Positions 25,089 to 33,235 of a stretch of DNA of 64,000 nt are shown here, in pieces. The position numbers were made by a program, and so were the translations under genes. Under the pieces are notes generated by a model, which made no database searches, was not told where the DNA came from, and saw nothing but the letters and a program-made list of their open reading frames with translations. Source of the DNA: Microbacteriaceae bacterium (GTDB lineage: Bacteria; Actinomycetota; Actinomycetes; Actinomycetales; Microbacteriaceae); assembly GCA_031177985.1 (NCBI GenBank), contig JAPSJW010000001.1, positions 868,001 to 932,000 on the forward strand, given 5' to 3'. Position 1 is the stretch's first letter; every line of letters starts with the position of its first letter.

Positions 25089-25394
25089 CTAGCGGTCGAC
25101 GCGACGCACGCCGAAGGGCGGCGTCGGCGGGGAGTGCGGGTCGGGCGCTCCGACCGGCGAGACCGAGCGCAGTTCCGGCCGGTAGCCGCGGGTGCGGGGG
25201 TCGAGGTGCCAGGGACCGGCGGTCTCGGCGGGTTTCGGTCGCTCCTCCCGCAGCAGCGACCGGATCGCGACGCCGATGAGGGCGAGCATCGCCGCGCTCA
25301 GCAGAGGGGTGACGACGACGAGGATGCGCCCGAGCGTCTCGAGCGATGGCGTCCCTGTCGCCGACCCAGAGGCAGGCAGGATCGACTTCGACAT
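25089..25394 (-). CDS. Small membrane protein, unknown function
   Basis: A 101-residue protein with one clear transmembrane helix (about residues 22-46, ILVVVTPLLSAAMLALIGVAIRS interrupted only by small residues) and a Pro/Arg-rich cytosolic tail. No family recognised. Co-directional with and four bases upstream of the GNAT gene; divergent from the TSUP exporter 60 bases away. Confidence 0.7.
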   Translation of the reverse strand: MSKSILPASGSATGTPSLETLGRILVVVTPLLSAAMLALIGVAIRSLLREERPKPAETAGPWHLDPRTRGYRPELRSVSPVGAPDPHSPPTPPFGVRRVDR

Positions 25395-25453
25395 GGCCCC
25401 GAGGGTAATGACGCTTCTCCTCGGTGTCGGGGGGTTGACGAGAGCCGGCAGTT

Positions 25454-26266
25454 GTGGATGCCAGGATGGGAAGGGTGTCCTCCGCGCGGCTTCCCTGGTT
25501 CAGACTCCTGCTCATCGGTCTCGCCGGCGGGGTGCTCTCGGGCATGTTCGGGGTCGGCGGCGGCGTCGTCATGGTGCCGCTGCTGATCAACTTCGCGGGC
25601 GTCGACGAGCGGAGGGCCTCGGCGACCTCGCTCGCGGCGATCGTGCCGACGGCCGTAGTCGGATGCATCGCCTACGCCGTGAACGGCAGGGTCGACATCC
25701 TGGCGGCGCTCGTCGTCGCCGCCGGCGGTGTCGTCGGCACCTGGCTCGGTGCCCGCCTGCTGCGCACCATCCCGCTCGGCGTGCTGCGCTGGACCTTCGT
25801 GACGGTGCTCGTGATCGTCGCGATCCGCATGGTGCTCGTGCAGCCGGAGGCCGGGCAGGCCGCGGCCGCATCCGGCCCGCTCTCGATCGCGGGGCTCGTC
25901 GTGCTCGGCCTGGTGATCGGCGTCGCGTCCGGGCTCCTCGGCATCGGCGGCGGAATCCTCATGGTGCCGGCGTTCGTCGTGCTGTTCGGCATGGGCGACC
26001 TCGTCGCGAAGGGCACCTCGCTCGCCGCGATGATCCCGACCTCGATCGTCGGAACGGCGACCAACCTGCGGGGCGGTCTCGTCGACTGGCGGGCGGGCAT
26101 CATCGTCGGGATCGCCGCCACGGGAGCCTCGGTCGGCGGCGCCGCGATCGCGTTCCTGCTGCCGCCCGCGCTGTCGGCGATCCTCTTCGCGGCGCTGCTG
26201 CTCTTCACCGCGATCCAGCTCGCTGTGCGGGCGCTGCGGATGCGGCGGCGCGCTTCCGCCGCCTAA
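25454..26266 (+). CDS. TSUP-family permease (TauE/SafE-like sulfite exporter)
   Basis: Polytopic membrane protein of about eight helices with the internal duplication typical of TauE/SafE: GMFGVGGGVVMVPLLINF in the first half and GLLGIGGGILMVPAFVVLF in the second, each at the start of a four-helix bundle. Family members export sulfite, sulfoacetate or other organic anions. The longest start is GTG 25454; ATG 25466 or GTG 25475 would also place the first helix properly. No sulfonate genes are adjacent, so the substrate is not known. Confidence 0.88.
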   Translation: MDARMGRVSSARLPWFRLLLIGLAGGVLSGMFGVGGGVVMVPLLINFAGVDERRASATSLAAIVPTAVVGCIAYAVNGRVDILAALVVAAGGVVGTWLGARLLRTIPLGVLRWTFVTVLVIVAIRMVLVQPEAGQAAAASGPLSIAGLVVLGLVIGVASGLLGIGGGILMVPAFVVLFGMGDLVAKGTSLAAMIPTSIVGTATNLRGGLVDWRAGIIVGIAATGASVGGAAIAFLLPPALSAILFAALLLFTAIQLAVRALRMRRRASAA

Positions 26267-26324
26267 CGCCCGTCGAGTCCCGCGCCCCCTGGCGAAAGCG
26301 CGCCGACCGGGCCCGCCCTCCGCG

Positions 26325-26376
26325 AAAGCGCAAAAACCGCGCTTCCCGTTCCGCGGTAGTGCGGTTTCTGCGCTTT
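26325..26376. terminator. Large hairpin between convergent genes
   Basis: A 16-base arm at 26325-26340 (AAAGCGCAAAAACCGC) pairs with 26361-26376 with a single mismatch around a 20-base loop, between the convergent TSUP and GH38-family genes. A second GCGAAAGCGC at 26292-26301 repeats the start of the left arm. It may be a bidirectional terminator or a dispersed REP-like element. Confidence 0.7.
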
Positions 26377-26386
26377 GGTCGAGCGG

Positions 26387-28843
26387 TCAGACGTCCCGGC
26401 GGCGGAGCACCAGGTCCGTGACGCCGTGACCGGGGACGCCGACCGTCCCGCCGCCGTCGACGGATGCGTCGCCCGACCATCCGACGGTCGCCTCGGCTGC
26501 CTCGGCCCCGACGTTGCGCAGCCGCACCCGCACCGCGCCGCCGCCGAGGGGGCGCAGTTCGGCGACCACCGCATCCATCGCGTCGACCCGTAGTCCCGAC
26601 CCGCCCTCGAAGGCGGGGCCCTCGTAGTGCCGCGCCTGCAGGGGCTCGGCCAGATCGCGCCCGAACAGCCGCACGCTCTCGCGGCTCACGGCCGGGGACG
26701 CCGCGAAGCGGTAGCGGTAGACCCGGGTGCCCTCCTGCCGCGCCTGGAAGTTCGTGAAGTGGAAGTTGTTCATGAGCCACGAGTTGATGTGACCGCGCTC
26801 CGTGGTGAGGGTGCGGGCCCACTCGCCGGTGTGGAAGCCGCCGAGCTGCACCAGCGGAGCATCCACGGTGCCCCACAGCACGCCAGGCCCGTCGCCGTGC
26901 ACACCGATCGCGTGCTGGATCGAGTACCAGTCCTTGCTCGTGTCGGGGAGCTGCTCGCTCTCGGCGGCGAAGACGGCGCCCGCGGTCTCGAGCAGGAACT
27001 CGGGATCGGCAGTCGCGAAGGGGAACGCCACGAAGATGCTCTCCGGTCCGAACGCCTCCGGCTTCTGCAACGCCACCTCGAGGTCGACGAGGTCGGTGTC
27101 GCGGTGCACCGTGAGGGTCGTCACAGCGGGCGGGAGCCCGGGTGGGGTCGTCGTCCAGCGGAGCTGCGCGTAGCCGTCGCCCTCGAGCAGCTCGGGCTCG
27201 GCGTCGCCGGTCGCGGGGAGGCGGTCGAAGTCGGGGCCCGGGAAGTCGGGGTGGAAATCCTTCGGGTTGCGGGTGAGCATGGGATGCTCGCTGCCGGCCA
27301 CGACGGACTCCACGACGACCGACCCGAGGCCGTGCGCAGCGGCGGAGTCGACCAGCTCGGCGCCGGTGCGCACGTCGACCAGGGAGACGACGCCGCCGCG
27401 GGCCGGGTCGACCTCGACGCGGTAGGAACCGAGCTCGATCGTGCGACCGGTCCGGGGCTGGGCGGGAGCGGGGGTGGGCAGGAGCGCAGCGCCGAAGGCG
27501 GGCACCGTCGCGACCGTGCGTACCTTCGCGCCGCCGCGCACCTCGACGGTGACGGGCTCGGTGCGCTCGCGCTCGCTGGGGTTGAGCACGAGCACCCCCT
27601 CGCGCTCGGCCGGGTCGCCCGAGCCGCTCGCGGCCACCCGGAACATCCCCTCGATAGCGAGGTCGCGTGCCAGGTCGTAGGCGGAGTACGCCATGCCGGC
27701 CTTGGCGTTCCAGTGCGAGTGGCTGAGGTTGGAGAACGGCTTCGAGTAGGTCTCCCAGGAGCCCCAGGTGTGCTCCCCGAAAAGCAGCAGCTGCTCGTCG
27801 ACCGCCGCGAGGGTCTGCTGCACCTCGTCGTCATCGCGCAGCCGCACCGGCCCGCGCCGGTACCCGAGCACCGTCGCGAGCTTCGGCTCGCCGTCGCCTC
27901 GGAGGGTCGTGAGCGCGAGCGAGGTCTGCGCCGCCCGAGTGAACGACCGAGCCTCGCGGTACACGGCGACCTCGCGTGCCGTGGAGCCGTGCCCATGCGA
28001 CCACCAGTCGGACCACTCGCCCCGGACCACCGGCAGGTCGGCGCCGCGCCCCTGCTCTTCGAGCACGTCGAGTGCCGCGTCGATCGTCGTCGTCTCCATC
28101 GGCAGCTCGGGATGCGCGGCGTTCCAGTCGCGCACCACCTCCAGGAAGAGCGCGGTCGGCCAGCGGTTGTCGTTGCCCGCATGCACGAGGGCGGTGTCGA
28201 AGGGATAGTCGTCCCGGGCGGAGAGCTGCTCGACGAACTCCTCGATCCGCCGGCGCGCGAGCGCGACATCCGCGTCGACGATGCCCCACTCCTCGCCGAA
28301 GCCGTAGTGGGTCGAGAGCCACACGAAGACCCGCGCCCCCGACACTCCTTCCCACCAGAAGCCCGACGGCTGCGTGAACGGCGGTCGCCCGTGGTCGGGG
28401 TTGAGCGCCATGACCAGCCGGGAGATGCCGGCGCGGGCCATGCCCTCGACGGCTCCCCACGGGATGCCGTTGACGTCGCCGTGCTGTTCGGTGCGCACCT
28501 CGAGACCCGCCTCGCGCATCCGCTGCAGCTGCTCGTAGGCCGCGTCGAGCTCGACCTCGGAGGGGAGGGTCGTGTTGTTGAGGTAGCCGCCGGTGACCGA
28601 GATGCGGCCCTCGTCGTGCAGGCGGGCGAGTGCCTCCACCTCGGCCGCGGGTGCCTCGGCGAGGAAGCGGAGAACCGGTCGCGCGACCTCGAAGGTCCAG
28701 CGGAAGTCGGGGTTCGCCTCCGCCAGCCGCACGACCTCGCCGACGATGTTCCGGTGGGCGTCGTCGATGATGCGCGGGCTGTTGGTGTAGCCGACGTCGT
28801 GGTGGGTGTGTCCGAGCAGCAGAATCCGGCGCAGAACGGCCAT
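26387..28843 (-). CDS. GH38-family glycoside hydrolase (distant subfamily)
   Basis: An 818-residue cytosolic hydrolase. The N-terminal LLLGHTHHDVGYT (H12, H14, D16) is the Zn-binding signature of the distant GH38 group, and GDVNGIPWG probably carries the nucleophile Asp. C-terminal beta domains contain NSWLMNNFHFTNFQ. It differs clearly from the GH38 protein at 20336-23038, so the window holds two subfamilies. ATG 28843 is chosen because GAGGTACC precedes it; the frame further upstream runs through a palindromic operator. It is divergent from the ABC binding protein, and both are probably repressed by the LacI protein at 33236. Confidence 0.85.
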   Translation of the reverse strand: MAVLRRILLLGHTHHDVGYTNSPRIIDDAHRNIVGEVVRLAEANPDFRWTFEVARPVLRFLAEAPAAEVEALARLHDEGRISVTGGYLNNTTLPSEVELDAAYEQLQRMREAGLEVRTEQHGDVNGIPWGAVEGMARAGISRLVMALNPDHGRPPFTQPSGFWWEGVSGARVFVWLSTHYGFGEEWGIVDADVALARRRIEEFVEQLSARDDYPFDTALVHAGNDNRWPTALFLEVVRDWNAAHPELPMETTTIDAALDVLEEQGRGADLPVVRGEWSDWWSHGHGSTAREVAVYREARSFTRAAQTSLALTTLRGDGEPKLATVLGYRRGPVRLRDDDEVQQTLAAVDEQLLLFGEHTWGSWETYSKPFSNLSHSHWNAKAGMAYSAYDLARDLAIEGMFRVAASGSGDPAEREGVLVLNPSERERTEPVTVEVRGGAKVRTVATVPAFGAALLPTPAPAQPRTGRTIELGSYRVEVDPARGGVVSLVDVRTGAELVDSAAAHGLGSVVVESVVAGSEHPMLTRNPKDFHPDFPGPDFDRLPATGDAEPELLEGDGYAQLRWTTTPPGLPPAVTTLTVHRDTDLVDLEVALQKPEAFGPESIFVAFPFATADPEFLLETAGAVFAAESEQLPDTSKDWYSIQHAIGVHGDGPGVLWGTVDAPLVQLGGFHTGEWARTLTTERGHINSWLMNNFHFTNFQARQEGTRVYRYRFAASPAVSRESVRLFGRDLAEPLQARHYEGPAFEGGSGLRVDAMDAVVAELRPLGGGAVRVRLRNVGAEAAEATVGWSGDASVDGGGTVGVPGHGVTDLVLRRRDV

Positions 28844-28864
28844 GGGTACCTCGATCGCAACGGG

Positions 28865-28884
28865 ATGTGGCATCGATGCCACAT
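28865..28884. promoter_or_regulatory. Perfect 20-base LacI-type operator
   Basis: A perfect palindrome with arms ATGTGGCATC and GATGCCACAT. Its 14-base core TGGCATCGATGCCA fits the LacI/CRE pattern TGGNANCGNTNNCA. It lies at the predicted transcription start of the leftward GH38-family gene, between this gene and the divergent binding-protein gene. A related site is at 33113-33132 next to the lacI gene. Confidence 0.85.
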
Positions 28885-28886
28885 TG

Positions 28887-28916
28887 AGCCTAGGGGGTCT
28901 GCCGATGCGGGAACAA
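28887..28916 (-). promoter_or_regulatory. Predicted promoter of the GH38-family gene
   Basis: On the minus strand, TTGTTC (28916-28911) and TAGGCT (28892-28887) are separated by 18 bases, and the LacI-type palindrome begins three bases after the -10 box, placing the operator over the start site. Confidence 0.55.
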
Positions 28917-28955
28917 GCCTGGGGCTGGCTGCAATCGGATCGAGACCGCAACCTC

Positions 28956-28984
28956 TTGTGTCGGCCATTCCTCTGGACTAGGTT
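28956..28984 (+). promoter_or_regulatory. Predicted promoter of the binding-protein gene
   Basis: TTGTGT (28956-28961) and TAGGTT (28979-28984) are separated by 17 bases. A small dyad TGGAA-AGGA-TTCCA at 28991-29004 lies at the expected start region. Confidence 0.5.
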
Positions 28985-29072
28985 CCGGTGTGGAAAGGAT
29001 TCCATGCACCACGGAGTCCCTCATTCCTGCTGATCGGCGAGGGCGCCGGTCATGTCTCCACCGAAGGGAACC

Positions 29073-30443
29073 ATGCAGATGGCACAGAGACAGCGCGCAC
29101 TCCTCGCAGTAGGAGTCGCAGCATCCATCGTCGTTCTGACGGGATGCGGATCAGACGGGGGCGGCGGAGGAGAGGCATCCTTCAGCGACGAGCCCACAGG
29201 CACGCTCAACGCGTGGGGCTTCGAGAACGCCGACGACGTCGGCACCTCACGACTGGACTATGCGGAGGAGCAGCTCCCCGACATCACGGTCGAGCTCGAC
29301 GCGACCGCGTTCGACGCCCAGAAGTTCACCACCCGCGTCGCGAGCGGCGAGGTGCCCGACGTGGTGCAGATGGACCGCCGGTACATCGCCACCTACGCCG
29401 CGCAGGACCTGCTCATGCCGCTCGATGAGTGCTTCGCGGCACACGACGTGACGCCCGAGGAGCACTGGTACGAGTCGGTCGTCGACGACGTCCGCTACGA
29501 CGACCAGCTCTGGGGCGTGCCGCAGTTCTACCAGCCGCCGGCGATCATCCTCAACAAGGAGGTCATGGATGCGGCCGGTGTCACCTCCGACCAGATCGAC
29601 ACCTCTGACCTCGACACGCTGATCCCGGCGATCGAGGCCATGTACCAGGAGGCGGACGGCGTGCCCACGGTGCTCGGCTTCGACCCGCAGGCGACCGGCC
29701 AGTCGGGCCTCTGGATCCTCGGCCTGGGCGGCAACCTCGTCGATGAGGAGGGCGTGCCCACGCTCGACGACGAGAGCAACATCGCCGGAATCGAGGCGCT
29801 GCAGCGCATCATGGACGCCCAGGGCGGCTACGCCAAGGTGAAGAGCTTCACGGACTCGTTCGACACCTTCGGTGACAACAACCAGTACGTCGCCAACCAG
29901 GTCGGCGCGCAGGTCAACGCCCAGTGGTACCCCAACGTGCTGTCGCCCTACGTCGACGACATCAACATCGAGGCGGTTCCGTTCCTGAATGCCGAGGGCG
30001 AGCCCTTCTCGGTCGCCAGCGGCACGGGCTTCGTGATCCCGGCCGGCGCAGCCAACCCGGCCGCAGCCTGCGCCTGGATGATCAACCTCACCTCGGACGA
30101 GGCGTGGATGGCAGCCGGTGAGGCGCGCGCCGAGACGCGTGCCGCCGACGGCGGCATCAACACCGGTCTCTTCACGGGCTCGCCGAGCGCCGACCAGGCG
30201 ATCCGCGACGAGTACGTCGTCGAGTCGGGCAACGAAGGCTTCGACCAGGTCATCTCCACCTACTACGAGGTGGTCGACTACGGTCAGAGCTTCGCGATCT
30301 CGCCCGCCGGTCAGGAGATCCAGAACGAGCTGAACAACGCCATCACCGCGGCGCTGCTCGGCGACAAGACTCCGGAGGAGGCCCTGTCCGACGCTCAGGA
30401 AGCCGCGATGCGCGCTTACGAGAACGTCACCGCAGGCCAGTAG
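29073..30443 (+). CDS. Carbohydrate ABC transporter substrate-binding lipoprotein
   Basis: Extracellular sugar-binding protein of the MalE/UgpB type (SBP family 1), 456 residues. Signal peptide with lipobox VLTGC near residue 25, a Gly/Ser linker, then GTLNAWGFENADDVG at the domain start, VASGEVPDVVQMD, and WGVPQFYQPPAIILNKEV in the hinge region. ATG 29073 is chosen because GAAGGGA lies five bases upstream; ATGs at 29052 and 29079 are alternatives. It faces away from its permeases (31080-33028), which are on the other strand beyond a repeat array; this splits one importer into two convergent units. Substrate probably an oligomannoside or similar, by context. Confidence 0.9.
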   Translation: MQMAQRQRALLAVGVAASIVVLTGCGSDGGGGGEASFSDEPTGTLNAWGFENADDVGTSRLDYAEEQLPDITVELDATAFDAQKFTTRVASGEVPDVVQMDRRYIATYAAQDLLMPLDECFAAHDVTPEEHWYESVVDDVRYDDQLWGVPQFYQPPAIILNKEVMDAAGVTSDQIDTSDLDTLIPAIEAMYQEADGVPTVLGFDPQATGQSGLWILGLGGNLVDEEGVPTLDDESNIAGIEALQRIMDAQGGYAKVKSFTDSFDTFGDNNQYVANQVGAQVNAQWYPNVLSPYVDDINIEAVPFLNAEGEPFSVASGTGFVIPAGAANPAAACAWMINLTSDEAWMAAGEARAETRAADGGINTGLFTGSPSADQAIRDEYVVESGNEGFDQVISTYYEVVDYGQSFAISPAGQEIQNELNNAITAALLGDKTPEEALSDAQEAAMRAYENVTAGQ

Positions 30444-30457
30444 TCCGGAAGTTCCTC

Positions 30458-30493
30458 GGAAGGGCGGTCCCGCTTCGGCGGGGCCGCCCTTCC
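30458..30493 (+). terminator. Strong terminator after binding-protein gene
   Basis: Sixteen-base arms (GGAAGGGCGGTCCCGC at 30458-30473; its partner at 30478-30493) with one G-T pair and a TTCG tetraloop, followed by TCTGTGT, 15 bases after the stop. Confidence 0.9.
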
Positions 30494-30581
30494 TCTGTGT
30501 CCGGGGTCGGGCGGTGCCTCGTCGTGCCGGCCGGCATCCGTCTATCTCGCCTCGCCCGGGCAGCGTCCGCGTCCGAGCAAC

Positions 30582-31010
30582 GAGTCGGGACTAGATGTCG
30601 CTCCGAGAGCCCGAAAGCGACATCTACTCCCGACTCCTTGCAGGCCTGCCACAGGGCGGACGGATGGGGTGCCCCGCTCCTATCCGTCGTCGAGTGGGGA
30701 GTAGTCGGGCTTACGACTGCTCGGTAACCCCGTCTACTCCCGACTCGGTGACCCTCCACTCTCACGAGTCGGGGCTTGTGGTCGCTCCGGGAGCCCGCGA
30801 GCGGCAACTACTCCCGATTCGTTGCACGCCGCACCTGGCGGACGGCGGAGGAGCAGCTCGCTCGACCCGGTCATCGAGTCGGGAGTAGTCGGGCTTACGG
30901 CGGCTCGATAACCCCATCTACTCCCGACTCGGTGGTCTCACTGCATCGAGTCGGGGCTGGCAGCCCTACACCGGAGCCCGCGAGCGGTAGCCAGTCCCGA
31001 ATTGGCACCG
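30582..31010. repeat. Array of alternating long hairpins, ~183-base tandem period
   Basis: This fills most of the 636-base gene-free stretch between the convergent binding-protein and permease genes. Five dyads follow one another at 30582, 30691, 30765, 30875 and 30947, so two types alternate. Type 1 (30582-30636, 30765-30821, 30947-31007) has 21-22-base arms beginning CGAGTCGGG around a short loop containing GGAGCCCG. Type 2 (30691-30747, 30875-30931) has 14-base arms CGAGTCGGGAGTAG / CTACTCCCGACTCG, perfect in the second copy, and a 29-base loop with TCGGGCTTACG. Equivalent positions recur every 182-184 bases, giving about 2.4 diverged tandem copies. No coding frame with family features crosses it. 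Confidence 0.85.
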
Positions 31011-31079
31011 GCGCCGAGAACGACGGATGCCGACCCGCGTGAGGCGAGCCGGCATCCGTCGTGCGAGAAGCCGAGGGGG

Positions 31080-32048
31080 TCAGCCCTTCCGGCCCTGGGA
31101 CGCGATGCCCTCGATGAAGTACCGCTGCCCGAAGGCGAACAGGATGAGCATCGGGAGGGTGACGATGAGCGACGCGACCATGACGTACTGGTAGTCGCCC
31201 TGACCGCCCGCCGTCGGGCTGTAGCGCGTCATCGCGTAGGCGATGCCGAGCGGAGCGGTGAAGTCCTCGACGCCTCCGGCGTTCAGGTAGATCAGCGCCG
31301 ACTGCAGATTGTTCCAGCTCGCCTGGAACTCGAAGAGGAACACGATCACGAACGACGGGATCGAGAGGGGCATGGCGATCCGCCAGAACAGGCCCCAGTA
31401 CGACGCCCCGTCGATGCGCGCTGCCTCGAACAGCTCCCTCGGCAGGCCGAGGAAGAACTGCCGCTGCAGGAAGATGTAGAACGCCGACCCGAAGAGGTTC
31501 GCCGCGAACAGCGGCGCCCAGGTTCCGAGCAGGCCGATCTCCTTCCAGATCAGGTAGACCGGGATCATCGTGACGGCGCCCGGAAGCATCATCGTGCCGA
31601 TCACCAGCGCGAATAGGATCTTGCGGCCCGGGAACTTGAAGTACGCGAACCCGAAGGCGACGAGCGAGCTCGAGATCGCTACCGCGGTTGCGGCGAGGAG
31701 CGCGATCGCCACCGAGTTGAACATCCAGTTCAGCAGCGGCAGCTGGTTCCACACCTCGACGTAGTTCTCGGGCATGAAGGTGCGGGGGATCAGCAGGTTG
31801 TCGAACACCTGGCCCTTGGGCTTGAGGCTCGCCGCCAGCAGCCACAGGAACGGGTACATGAAGAGCGCCGAGAACCCGATGAGCAGCACGTAGAGGATGA
31901 CGCGCGTGATCGGCGACCGCGGACGATGGAAGTTGTCGTCGTTGGAGCGGGCCTTCTTCGGCGGCAGCTTCTTCACCGCATCCGGCTCGATCGCCGCTGC
32001 GGCCGCAGGCTGCGCCTGAGTGATGGGGGTCGATATCGACGACGACAT
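31080..32048 (-). CDS. Carbohydrate ABC transporter permease (MalG type)
   Basis: Inner-membrane permease of a CUT1 sugar importer, 322 residues. A long hydrophilic N-terminus (about 45 residues, Ala/Pro/Lys-rich) precedes six helices. The cytoplasmic EAA loop is ELFEAARIDGASYWGLFWRIAMPLS, which docks the ATPase. The ATG shares one base with the stop of the upstream permease (TGATG). No ATPase gene is present in the cluster; as in many actinobacteria, a shared MsiK-type ATPase elsewhere is the likely energiser (inference). Confidence 0.92.
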   Translation of the reverse strand: MSSSISTPITQAQPAAAAAIEPDAVKKLPPKKARSNDDNFHRPRSPITRVILYVLLIGFSALFMYPFLWLLAASLKPKGQVFDNLLIPRTFMPENYVEVWNQLPLLNWMFNSVAIALLAATAVAISSSLVAFGFAYFKFPGRKILFALVIGTMMLPGAVTMIPVYLIWKEIGLLGTWAPLFAANLFGSAFYIFLQRQFFLGLPRELFEAARIDGASYWGLFWRIAMPLSIPSFVIVFLFEFQASWNNLQSALIYLNAGGVEDFTAPLGIAYAMTRYSPTAGGQGDYQYVMVASLIVTLPMLILFAFGQRYFIEGIASQGRKG

Positions 32049-33028
32049 CAGCGGTCTCCCTCGTAGTAGACGAACCGGTTGCCGAAGCGGGCCTGGATGA
32101 GGGTGATGACCATGATGATCACGAAGAGCAGCCACGCCATGGCGGCGGCGAACCCGAAGTTGAACTGCCGGAACGCCTGCTGGAAGAGGTACACCGCGTA
32201 GAAGAGGGATGCCTCTGGCGACGCGTTCGATTGATCTCGCCAGAACAGCAGATATGCCTGGTCGAAGACTTGGAATGCCGCGATCGACAGCACCAGCACG
32301 TTGAAGAACATGGAACTCGAGATCATCGGCAGGGTGATCGAGAAGAACTGGCGCACGGGGCCGGCTCCGTCGATCGACGCGACCTCGTACAGGTCGCGCG
32401 GCACGTTCTTGAGTGCCGCGAGGAAGATGACCATGGTTCCGCTGACGGTCCACAGCGTCATGATCACGATCGACGGCTTCACCCAGTCCGGGTCGACGAG
32501 CCACTGCGGCCCCTCGATGCCGAAGAATCGCAGGCCCTGGTTGATGGCACCCGTGTTGCCGTTCAGCAGCAGGAAGAAGACCGCGGCCGTCGCGACAGTC
32601 GGTGTCATCTTCGGCAGGTAGAACACCGTGCGGAAGATTCCCGCTCCGGTGCCGACCTTGTTGAGCAGCAGCGCCAGGACGAGCGCGAACGCGATCTCGA
32701 GCGGCACTGCGAGCGTCGCGTAGAACAGCGTGTTGCCGAGCGAGACGCCGATGCGCGGATCGGTGAAGAGAGACTCGTAGTTCGCGAACCCGATGGGCGT
32801 CGCCACGTTGGTCGCGAGGTTGTAGCGGCTGAACGAGATGACGAGGCTGTAGATCATCGCGCCCGCCGTGAAGACGAGGAAGCCGATGATCCACGGCGAG
32901 ATGAAGAGGTAGCCGGCGAGGGCCTCGCGCCGGTTGTACTTGCTCTTCGGGCGGCCGGGCTTGCCGTTCGACTTCTTGGCGGGCAATGGACCCGATGGGG
33001 TCTCGGTCTTTCCCAGCTGAGCCGTCAT
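32048..33028 (-). CDS. Carbohydrate ABC transporter permease (MalF type)
   Basis: First permease of the same importer, 326 residues. Its Lys/Arg-rich N-terminus precedes six helices, with LFISPWIIGFLVF as the first. The EAA loop is DLYEVASIDGAGPVRQFFSITLPMI. ATG 33028 is selected because the frame upstream runs into the operator region near 33113. It is the promoter-proximal gene of the leftward permease operon and is divergent from lacI. Confidence 0.92.
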   Translation of the reverse strand: MTAQLGKTETPSGPLPAKKSNGKPGRPKSKYNRREALAGYLFISPWIIGFLVFTAGAMIYSLVISFSRYNLATNVATPIGFANYESLFTDPRIGVSLGNTLFYATLAVPLEIAFALVLALLLNKVGTGAGIFRTVFYLPKMTPTVATAAVFFLLLNGNTGAINQGLRFFGIEGPQWLVDPDWVKPSIVIMTLWTVSGTMVIFLAALKNVPRDLYEVASIDGAGPVRQFFSITLPMISSSMFFNVLVLSIAAFQVFDQAYLLFWRDQSNASPEASLFYAVYLFQQAFRQFNFGFAAAMAWLLFVIIMVITLIQARFGNRFVYYEGDR

Positions 33029-33112
33029 CGGAGTGCACCGCTGAGAGGTGCTGCCGTGCCGGGAACTTCCGCGGAAACCATGGTCATCCCTTCGCTGGTT
33101 CTCGTCATCGAG

Positions 33113-33132
33113 ATGTGGCATCGTTACCAGTC
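33113..33132. promoter_or_regulatory. LacI-type operator between permease operon and lacI
   Basis: ATGTGGCATCGTTACCAGTC shares its first ten bases and 15 of 20 positions with the perfect palindrome at 28865-28884, and its core TGGCATCGTTACCA fits TGGNANCGNTNNCA. It lies 85 bases before the leftward permease start and 104 bases before the lacI start. Confidence 0.75.
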
Positions 33133-33235
33133 GAGGCGACTATACGTCGCTGGCTTCACACACTGCAAGACCACGCGAGGCGGGTCGTCGCCCGGATATA
33201 TCGTGGGGCATCGCTCGCGGCACAGGGAGGGGCGG

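Noticed and set aside
30582-31010. The repeated blocks considered as a CRISPR array.
   Set aside because: The repeats are long diverged dyads of two alternating types with a ~183-base period and only about 2.4 copies; there are no uniform spacers and no cas genes.
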